Program-made: the position numbers and the translations under genes
Assembly: GCA_030601545.1 (NCBI GenBank)
Contig: JAUVTM010000147.1
Location: 1-5,517, forward strand
DNA from: Syntrophobacterales bacterium
GTDB lineage: Bacteria; Desulfobacterota; Syntrophobacteria; BM002
Reading direction: 5' to 3'
Length of the DNA stretch: 5,517 nucleotides
Notes under the pieces: generated by a model
Seen by the model: the letters and a program-made list of their open reading frames with translations, nothing else
The model's database searches: none
What the model was told of the DNA's origin: nothing
Part shown: positions 1 through 4,219 of the stretch, in pieces
How positions within the stretch are numbered: position 1 is the first letter of the stretch
Layout of the letters: the number at the start of each line of letters is the position of its first letter

Positions 1-863
1 ATTTTAACGTAAAGGTCGCCCCTCCCAGTTTTATTGAAGCGGGGCACACCATGACCCTTGATCCGCAATTGCGTGTGGCTTTGAGTTCCTGGGGGCACCT
101 TGAGACTGAGCGTCTTGTTGTCGAGAGTGGGGACTTCTATCTGCGTACCCAAAACCGCCTGGGTGATAGTGATCTCCCGACTTATAATGAGGTTGCCGCC
201 TTTACGGTCGAAGACCGGGTGAGGCGCAACCAGAATCTTGATAAGTAAGTCACCCGCGGGCCCTCCCCAGGCACCTTGCTGTCCTTTTCCAGCAATACGA
301 AGCTTCTTGCCGGGAGATATTCCGGGTGGGATTTTCACCGTAACTCGCTCAACCCCGGCGCCTTTGTTGAAGCCTACCACCTTGGAACCTCCAAAAACCG
401 CTTCTTTCAAGCTCACCTGCATGTCCATAACCAGATCGGTGCCTTTTTGGGGTTGCTGAGCCGTACGGCCGAAAGGACCGTCAGAATAAAAACGACCTCC
501 ACCTCTGCCGAAGGGTCTTCTTCCTCCACCCGCCCCTCCAAAAATGCGGCCTAACACATCCTCTGAGCCGAAACCGAATTCCCTGAACACTTGGCCGAAA
601 TCGAAATTACTAAAAATGTCTTCCTGGCTAAAACGCTGTTGAAAACCGTCAGCGCCGAACATATCGTACTGGCGACGCTTTTCCTTATCGCTGAGCACAG
701 CGTACGCTTCATTTACTTCTTTGAAGCTCTCCTCTGCCTGTTTGTCTCCTTGGTTTTGGTCAGGGTGGTATTTCATTGCCAGCTTACGATAGGCTTTCTT
801 TAGGTCATCGTCACTGACATTCTTACTCACACCAAGGATTTTGTAATAGTCTTTGCCTGCCAT
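1..863 (-). CDS. Class B J-domain co-chaperone (DnaJ/CbpA-like), C-terminus cut by window edge
   Basis: Partial gene; 287 codons are visible from the ATG at 863. Residues 1-68 form a J domain opening MAGKDYYKILGV, with the HPD motif that stimulates DnaK ATPase at 33-35 and a helix IV ending RRQYDMFG. A Gly/Phe-rich linker follows at about 70-132. Residues 141 to the edge match the DnaJ C-terminal substrate-binding domains (KGTDL, VKIPPGISPGKKLRI, APHPVF, GRGDLYV). There are no cysteines at all, so the CxxCxGxG zinc finger of class A DnaJ is absent and this is a CbpA/DnaJ2-type protein. Relatives are roughly 300-330 residues, so perhaps 20-40 residues lie outside the window. It should act in the cytoplasm with DnaK in protein folding. 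The start is fixed by the J-domain N-terminus; the ribosome site is weak (GAGA, 7 bases upstream). A sigma70-like promoter lies upstream at 918-947. No DnaK or GrpE gene is adjacent. Confidence 0.95.
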   Translation of the reverse strand, partial: MAGKDYYKILGVSKNVSDDDLKKAYRKLAMKYHPDQNQGDKQAEESFKEVNEAYAVLSDKEKRRQYDMFGADGFQQRFSQEDIFSNFDFGQVFREFGFGSEDVLGRIFGGAGGGRRPFGRGGGRFYSDGPFGRTAQQPQKGTDLVMDMQVSLKEAVFGGSKVVGFNKGAGVERVTVKIPPGISPGKKLRIAGKGQQGAWGGPAGDLLIKILVAPHPVFDRKGGNLIISREITITQAVLGTQIEVPTLDNKTLSLKVPPGTQSHTQLRIKGHGVPRFNKTGRGDLYVK

Positions 864-917
864 TATCTATTCTCGAATTTGGGTAAGTTCGCCGCGTTCA
901 AACAACCGCAAGTTGTT

Positions 918-947
918 ATTTTATCAAGGATTGGTATCGATTGACAA
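918..947 (-). promoter_or_regulatory. Putative sigma70-type promoter of the J-domain gene
   Basis: On the minus strand, TTGTCA (947-942) and TAAAAT (923-918) each differ from consensus by one base and are separated by 18 bases. Transcription would start near 911, giving a leader of about 48 bases before the ATG at 863. I see neither a CIRCE inverted repeat nor a clear sigma32-type promoter, so there is no sequence sign of heat-shock control. This is a pattern match only. Confidence 0.5.
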
Positions 948-1011
948 GAGAATCGTAAAACAGCTAGCAGCATGCAGCCGACAGTTGGCAGCCTACATGT
1001 GCTAATAAAAA

Positions 1012-1035
1012 GTAGGGCGGGTCTCCGCACCCGCC
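1012..1035 (+). repeat. REP-like palindrome, GTAG + GGCGGGT subfamily, copy 1
   Basis: GTAG is followed by a palindrome with arms GGCGGGT and ACCCGCC around the six-base centre CTCCGC. It is identical over all 24 bases to the copy at 2047-2070 and forms an inverted pair with the copy at 1061-1084. A GTAG tetranucleotide 5' of an imperfect palindrome is the layout of REP elements recognised by RAYT transposases. Assignment to that class is inference, because no RAYT gene is in view. Confidence 0.8.
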
Positions 1036-1060
1036 TCACTGTAAGTGCTCACAGTCCTTT

Positions 1061-1084
1061 GGCGGGTACGGAGACCCGCCCTAC
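1061..1084 (-). repeat. REP-like palindrome, GTAG + GGCGGGT subfamily, copy 2 (inverted)
   Basis: Read on the minus strand, it has the same 24-base design as copy 1 with one change: the centre is CTCCGT instead of CTCCGC. Its GTAG end faces away from copy 1, so the two elements lie with GTAG at the outer ends, a BIME-like arrangement. Confidence 0.8.
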
Positions 1085-1134
1085 GAATTTACTCAATTTG
1101 TTATTCTAGCAATTTCCTAGCTGAAAGCTGACTG

Positions 1135-1905
1135 CTAAATAGTGGCCAGAAACTTTAGTATTGAGGCATTTGCCTTGAAAGGATTCTCCACCATCACCAT
1201 GTGGCCCGCCCCCTCAATGATCCTCAAGGTGGCTCGCAGGAGATTATCGGCAAGGTAGTGGGAGTACTTGGGAGGTGTCATAATGTCCTCACTCCCGCAG
1301 ACTACAAGGGCAGGATGTTCGATACTGCTGATTTTGCTCAGTCTGTCAAACTCATTGCAGGCCTTGAAATCATCCAGCATGACTTCCGGCTGCTCAGCAA
1401 GCAGTTGCTCCAGGCCCCATTTGACGACTTTATCTGAGGTCCCAGGCCCGTAACACCACTGCACCACCTGAGATGCCGTGGCCTCAAAATCAACTTCTAT
1501 TCCTTGGAAAATTTCGGAACTGACCTTGAGCCGCGCCCCAGTGCCTATGAGTATCAGGCCATCCATCTCCTCAGGGTATTCGATCGCCGCCTCAATAACC
1601 ACGGCCCCACCCATGGAATGGCCGGCAAGAATCGCTCTCTTCAGTTCCAAACTTTGCATGAAGCGTATGAGCCAGTGGCTATATTCGGCAATTGTGGTGC
1701 AGCCTTCGCCATGACTTTGACCATGACCAGGAAGGTCCAGACAGATAGTGTTTACGCCCCGATCCAGACCTCTCCGTTGGTTCTGCCAGACCATTCCATT
1801 TCCACCGGCTCCGTGGACAAACACGATGCTACGCCTCTCAGGGGCTACTCCATTGACCCCGGTCAGGTAGTGAATTGCTCGTCCGTCGACTTCTACAGTT
1901 GGCAT
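1135..1905 (-). CDS. Alpha/beta hydrolase, esterase/lactonase-like
   Basis: A complete 256-residue protein, a usual length for a single-domain alpha/beta hydrolase. The oxyanion-hole motif HGAGG is at 31-35, followed by DLPGHGQS at 57-64. The nucleophile elbow GHSMGG at 95-100 gives Ser97. The acid is probably Asp207 in GSEDIMTPP, and the base is His235 in GAGHMV. The triad is intact, so it should be an active serine hydrolase. There is no signal peptide or membrane segment, so it is probably cytoplasmic. Residues about 122-190 would be the cap that sets specificity. The overall pattern recalls 3-oxoadipate enol-lactonase and carboxylesterase relatives, but the substrate cannot be read from the sequence; a thioesterase role linked to the upstream ligase is only a guess. 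The start is supported by AAGGA eight bases upstream. A 397-base spacer separates it from the ligase, and a terminator-like structure follows at 1007-1084. Confidence 0.93.
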   Translation of the reverse strand: MPTVEVDGRAIHYLTGVNGVAPERRSIVFVHGAGGNGMVWQNQRRGLDRGVNTICLDLPGHGQSHGEGCTTIAEYSHWLIRFMQSLELKRAILAGHSMGGAVVIEAAIEYPEEMDGLILIGTGARLKVSSEIFQGIEVDFEATASQVVQWCYGPGTSDKVVKWGLEQLLAEQPEVMLDDFKACNEFDRLSKISSIEHPALVVCGSEDIMTPPKYSHYLADNLLRATLRIIEGAGHMVMVENPFKANASILKFLATI

Positions 1906-1913
1906 AAAGTTGG

Positions 1914-1918
1914 TCCTT
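1914..1918 (-). promoter_or_regulatory. Ribosome binding site of the alpha/beta hydrolase
   Basis: AAGGA on the minus strand lies eight bases before the ATG at 1905 and supports that start. I found no convincing -35/-10 pair just upstream, where a repeat pair occupies 1931-2015, so the promoter may be further upstream or the gene may be read through from the ligase. Confidence 0.65.
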
Positions 1919-1930
1919 GTCCAGCTTATT

Positions 1931-1960
1931 GGTGGATTCGCTTCGCTTAATCCACCCTAC
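1931..1960 (-). repeat. REP-like palindrome, GTAG + GGTGGATT subfamily, copy 1
   Basis: Read on the minus strand, GTAG precedes arms GGTGGATT and AATCCACC around the centre AAGCGAAGCG. It begins 26 bases upstream of the hydrolase ATG, inside the expected leader, so folding there could affect translation or RNA stability. Palindromes of this general design are common between genes in many environmental bacteria. Confidence 0.8.
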
Positions 1961-1981
1961 CATATATCCTATCCATTATTT

Positions 1982-2015
1982 GTAGGGTGGATTAAGGCCG
2001 AAGGCCAAATCCACC
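1982..2015 (+). repeat. REP-like palindrome, GTAG + GGTGGATT subfamily, copy 2
   Basis: It shares its first 15 bases, GTAGGGTGGATTAAG, with the reverse complement of 1931-1960, then has the longer centre AAGGCCGAAGGCCA before the closing arm AATCCACC. The inner GGCC pairs around CGAA, lengthening the hairpin. The two copies are 21 bases apart with their GTAG ends facing each other. Confidence 0.8.
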
Positions 2016-2046
2016 AAAATGTAGGGGTGAGTCTACTCAAAAAGTA

Positions 2047-2070
2047 GTAGGGCGGGTCTCCGCACCCGCC
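2047..2070 (+). repeat. REP-like palindrome, GTAG + GGCGGGT subfamily, copy 3
   Basis: Identical over 24 bases to 1012-1035, about 1 kb away on the far side of the hydrolase gene. It is also preceded by a run of A and AGTA, as copy 1 is preceded by AAAAA. It stands alone rather than as part of an inverted pair. Confidence 0.8.
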
Positions 2071-2097
2071 AAATAATCCTTTCACAGTTAATTACAA

Positions 2098-2162
2098 AAT
2101 CCCCCTCGGTCCCCTCTCCGAGGCGTAGGCTCTACGAGCCGGAGGCCTTTAGGAAAGGGGGA
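2098..2162. repeat. C-run/G-run palindromic repeat with inner stem
   Basis: AATCCCCC at the left (CCCCC 2101-2105) can pair with GGGGGAT at the right (GGGGG 2157-2161). Inside, CTCCG and CGGAG arms flank an inner GTAG-GCT-CTAC hairpin. The outer CCCCCTCGGTCCCC and GGAAAGGGGGAT pieces resemble a dispersed C-rich repeat, while the middle looks like a different palindrome placed inside it. No coding potential is seen. Confidence 0.5.
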
Positions 2163-2188
2163 TGGTTTGGAGTGATTCCAATAAATTT

Positions 2189-2227
2189 CCCCCCTTTGAT
2201 AAAGGGGGGATAAAGGGGGGATTTTTT
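2189..2227. repeat. C6/G6 hairpin with 11-base tandem duplication and T-tract
   Basis: CCCCCCTTT (2189-2197) pairs perfectly with AAAGGGGGG (2201-2209) around GAT. The 11-base unit ATAAAGGGGGG occurs twice in tandem (2199-2209 and 2210-2220), so the C-run can pair with either G-run. TTTTTT follows at 2222-2227, so the plus strand reads like an intrinsic terminator, but no plus-strand gene lies to its left. It is better treated as a dispersed C-rich repeat with slipped pairing options. Confidence 0.55.
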
Positions 2228-2232
2228 GGGTT

Positions 2233-2280
2233 GGCCGGCACAGCCTGCGATGAGCTGAGTCGAATCGAGGCCGGCCCTAC
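2233..2280 (-). repeat. REP-like palindrome, GTAG + GGCCGGC subfamily, long centre
   Basis: On the minus strand, GTAG (2280-2277) is followed by GGCCGGC and closes with GCCGGCC (2239-2233), leaving about 30 bases in the centre. It starts 22 bases after the ligase stop codon, so it probably forms a 3' hairpin on the ligase transcript. No T-tract follows, which makes an RNA-stabilising hairpin more likely than a terminator. It shares the GTAGGG head with the other elements but not the stem sequence. Confidence 0.6.
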
Positions 2281-2302
2281 TCAAACAAAAAACGTTTAAT
2301 CC

Positions 2303-3982
2303 TCATTTTGCATCTTTAAGCTTGCGCAGTTCTTCGGCGCGCAACTCCTTGCGCAACACCTTACCTACCATGGTTTTGGGTAACTCCTCGCGAAATTCCA
2401 CCAGACGGGGAACCTTGTAGGCAGCGAGTTTTTCCTTACAGTGGGCAATGACCTCTTCTTCGGTAAGAGTCTCTCCGGGTTTGAGCACCACGAAAACCTT
2501 TACGGTCTCGCCCCGGTATTCATCCGGAACACCAATGGTTACCGCATCGGCAATCTTTGGATGTTCGTAGAGGACTTCATCAATATCTCGCGGATAGATG
2601 TTGAACCCACCGGCGATGATCATGTCTTTCTTACGGTCGACGATGAAGACGTAGCCATCTTCATCAATGTGAGCAATGTCTCCAGTATAGAGCCAGCCAT
2701 CTTTGAGGGTCTCGGCGGTTTCTTCGGGCATATTCCAATAGCCCTTCATTACTTGCGGGCCCTTGATCACCAATTCCCCAGTCTGCCCTACCTGCTCCTC
2801 TTTTGTGCCGGTCTCCAGGTCCACAATCCGAACGTCTGTGGAGGGGAGGGCAATACCAATGCTGCCCGCCTTGCGTTTACTTTTAACTGGGTTCACGTGG
2901 GTCACGGGCGACGACTCGGTGAGGCCGAAGCCCTCCAGGATTACGCTGCCGGTCAGTTGTTCAAAGCGGTTCATGATCTCCACCGGCAGGGGAGCGGAGC
3001 CGCTGACCACGTAGTTGATGGAGGAGAGATCGTATTTAGAAATCTCGGGGTAATTGACAATGGCGGTGAGTATGGTTGGAACCAGAATCGCAATGGTCGG
3101 CTTCGTCTTCGTGATGGTCTTGAGAAAATCTTTGATTTCGAAACGAGGTACCAGGGTCATGGTGCAGCCCATGCAAATAGGCCAGTTCATGACCGCAGTC
3201 ATCCCAAGGACGTGGAATATGGGAACCACACAGAGGAAACGCTCATGGCCGCGTCTTATATCCGTCAGCCAACTAGTAATCTGAGCCACGTTGACCGCCA
3301 GATTACTGTGAGTGAGCATCACCCCCTTTGCAACCCCGGTGGTGCCACCGGTATACTGGAGCAGGGCCACCTCAGCCATATCCACTTCTGGTCGGGGTGG
3401 GTTGCCAGGGCTGTTCTTCACCAGTCTTTTGAACGAGTGGATGGAACCGGAGTAGGGAACCTTCATATTAAGCTTCTGCTTCTTAGCCTTCAGAGGGTAA
3501 AGCAGATTGAGAGGAAAGGGGAGGTAATCCCGGATACTCGTGATAACGAGGTGCTCCACCTGTGTCTCTTTCCAGACCTTGTCGATCCGTGGAAACAGGT
3601 GATCCAGGCCCACCAGCACTTTGACCCCAGCATCATTGAACTGATGGATCATCTCCCTTTCCACGTACATAGGATTGGTCATTACCGCCACGCCACCAAT
3701 ACTGAGAGCGGCATAATAGGTAATGACGGTTTGCGGACAATTGGGTAGCATGATGGCGACCCTGTCGCCGGGCTTGACCCCCAATTCACTGAGAGAGGCA
3801 GCAAACCTGCTGACATGATCAGCCAACTGCTGGTAGGTGAGTTGGGCCCCTACGAACTTGGTGGCTGCAACCTGAGGAAAGTCTCGAGCTGCTTTCTCTA
3901 ATTGTCTGTGGAGCGGATCCTCAGGTGGATCAATTTCAAAAGGAACACCCTTGTCATAAAACCGGTGCCAGGTCTTTTCCAT
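2303..3982 (-). CDS. Long-chain fatty acid-CoA ligase (FadD/LcfA type)
   Basis: A complete 559-residue ANL-superfamily enzyme, near the usual 550-580 for the family. It activates a fatty acid with ATP to an acyl-adenylate and transfers it to CoA, the entry step of beta-oxidation; it is cytoplasmic or membrane-associated. Counting from the ATG at 3982, the phosphate-binding loop YTGGTTGVAKG is at 210-220, GFGLTESSP at 351-359, YTGD at 432-435, and the hinge DRKKDMIIAGGFNIYP at 449-464. PKTMVGKVLRKELR near the C-terminus holds the adenylation lysine at about 541. No key motif is missing. An ATG two codons upstream (3988) has GGAGG only one base before it, too close to use; the same GGAGG is seven bases from 3982, so I chose 3982. 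It lies 237 bases after the Fe-S protein. Chain-length preference cannot be read with certainty; medium-chain or aromatic acids remain possible. Confidence 0.94.
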   Translation of the reverse strand: MEKTWHRFYDKGVPFEIDPPEDPLHRQLEKAARDFPQVAATKFVGAQLTYQQLADHVSRFAASLSELGVKPGDRVAIMLPNCPQTVITYYAALSIGGVAVMTNPMYVEREMIHQFNDAGVKVLVGLDHLFPRIDKVWKETQVEHLVITSIRDYLPFPLNLLYPLKAKKQKLNMKVPYSGSIHSFKRLVKNSPGNPPRPEVDMAEVALLQYTGGTTGVAKGVMLTHSNLAVNVAQITSWLTDIRRGHERFLCVVPIFHVLGMTAVMNWPICMGCTMTLVPRFEIKDFLKTITKTKPTIAILVPTILTAIVNYPEISKYDLSSINYVVSGSAPLPVEIMNRFEQLTGSVILEGFGLTESSPVTHVNPVKSKRKAGSIGIALPSTDVRIVDLETGTKEEQVGQTGELVIKGPQVMKGYWNMPEETAETLKDGWLYTGDIAHIDEDGYVFIVDRKKDMIIAGGFNIYPRDIDEVLYEHPKIADAVTIGVPDEYRGETVKVFVVLKPGETLTEEEVIAHCKEKLAAYKVPRLVEFREELPKTMVGKVLRKELRAEELRKLKDAK

Positions 3983-3989
3983 GGCCATA

Positions 3990-3996
3990 CCTCCCT
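3990..3996 (-). promoter_or_regulatory. Strong ribosome binding site that decides the ligase start
   Basis: AGGGAGG on the minus strand is followed by T and ATGGCCATG. The core GGAGG is one base from the first ATG (3988) and seven bases from the second (3982). Normal spacing favours initiation at the second ATG, giving a protein starting MEKTWHRF. Confidence 0.8.
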
Positions 3997-4017
3997 GATT
4001 TTTTTTGTCGCAGAGAT

Positions 4018-4118
4018 CTCAGGCCCGCCCGCCTCGCCCTTGCCCGTCCGCCATCGGCTTCGCCTCAGGCGATTGCCGGGCGGGCTCGCATGGCGGGCGT
4101 GGTGGCGGGCAGGAAACA
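4018..4118. repeat. GC-rich palindromic block in the ligase leader, flanked by CAGAGAT
   Basis: This block is much richer in GC than the flanking bases and contains repeated GCCCGCC on the left (4023-4029, 4027-4033) and GGCGGGC on the right (4092-4098, 4104-4110). A nested hairpin spans 4042-4085, with GCCCGTCCG pairing with CGGGCGGGC (one G.U on the plus strand) and an inner GGCTTCGCC. The 7-base sequence CAGAGAT occurs at both borders (4011-4017 and 4119-4125), as a target duplication would. There is no GTAG head, so it is a different repeat type from those at 1012-2280. No protein is encoded. The 4126-4219 remainder of the spacer shows nothing recognisable beyond AT-rich sequence near 4125-4135. 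Confidence 0.55.
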
Positions 4119-4219
4119 CAGAGATAATATAGTAATGACGACAAGCGTTCTGATTTACCTGACTTGGGCGATTTGCACTGCTGACAAGCTACCACATATT
4201 GAGGGGAAACGTCGAGAGA

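Larger units (their letters stand above)
1007..1084 (-). terminator. Probable intrinsic terminator after the hydrolase gene, built from two inverted GTAG palindromes
   Basis: The arms 1084-1061 and 1035-1012 are each 24 bases and complementary at 23 positions as DNA. In minus-strand RNA the single odd position (1068 against 1028) becomes a G.U wobble, so all 24 positions pair. The loop is 25 bases. The stem is followed directly by TTTTT (1011-1007) and then ATTAG on the minus strand. It starts 51 bases after the hydrolase stop codon and ends before the J-domain promoter, which is the right place to end the hydrolase transcript. The long loop is unusual; each arm can also fold on its own into a 7-bp hairpin. 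Confidence 0.6.
1906..2302. other. 397-base spacer filled with dispersed palindromic repeats
   Basis: No open reading frame here looks protein-coding. From left to right it holds the hydrolase ribosome site, an inverted pair of GTAGGGTGG palindromes (1931-1960 and 1982-2015), a short possible decayed fragment starting GTAGGGG at 2021, a GGCGGGT palindrome (2047-2070), a C-run/G-run hairpin with an inner stem (2098-2162), a second C-run/G-run hairpin with an 11-base tandem duplication (2189-2227), and a larger GTAG palindrome (2233-2280). Identifiable palindromic elements cover well over half of the spacer. Confidence 0.75.

Noticed and set aside
51..803. Several short plus-strand frames (51-248, 238-459, 276-554, 591-803).
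   Set aside because: All are antisense to the J-domain protein, whose minus-strand translation matches the family from J domain to C-terminal domains without a break.
961..1140. AGCTG-type short repeats (961-1000 and 1115-1137) as the ends of a mobile element around the inverted pair.
   Set aside because: The matches are short and imperfect, with no target duplication visible; they are too weak to call.
1504..1950. A 148-codon plus-strand frame opposite the hydrolase.
   Set aside because: It overlaps the catalytic region of the hydrolase in antisense, and its end runs into the palindromic repeat at 1931-1960.
1012..2070. A CRISPR array, because the same 24-base sequence recurs.
   Set aside because: The copies are not regularly spaced, are in both orientations, and a gene lies between them.
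2189..2227. A plus-strand intrinsic terminator.
   Set aside because: The hairpin and T-tract fit, but no plus-strand gene lies upstream. The G-run duplication and the similar element nearby favour a dispersed repeat.
2441..3748. A 435-codon open frame on the plus strand opposite the ligase.
   Set aside because: It lies wholly antisense to a ligase with every family motif intact. Its translation shows no recognisable domain and is rich in His, Gly and Arg as expected of an antisense shadow.
4120..4150. A promoter for the ligase using TATATT/TATTAT on the minus strand near 4125-4135.
   Set aside because: There is no acceptable -35 box at 16-18 bases, and the AT-rich stretch alone is not enough.
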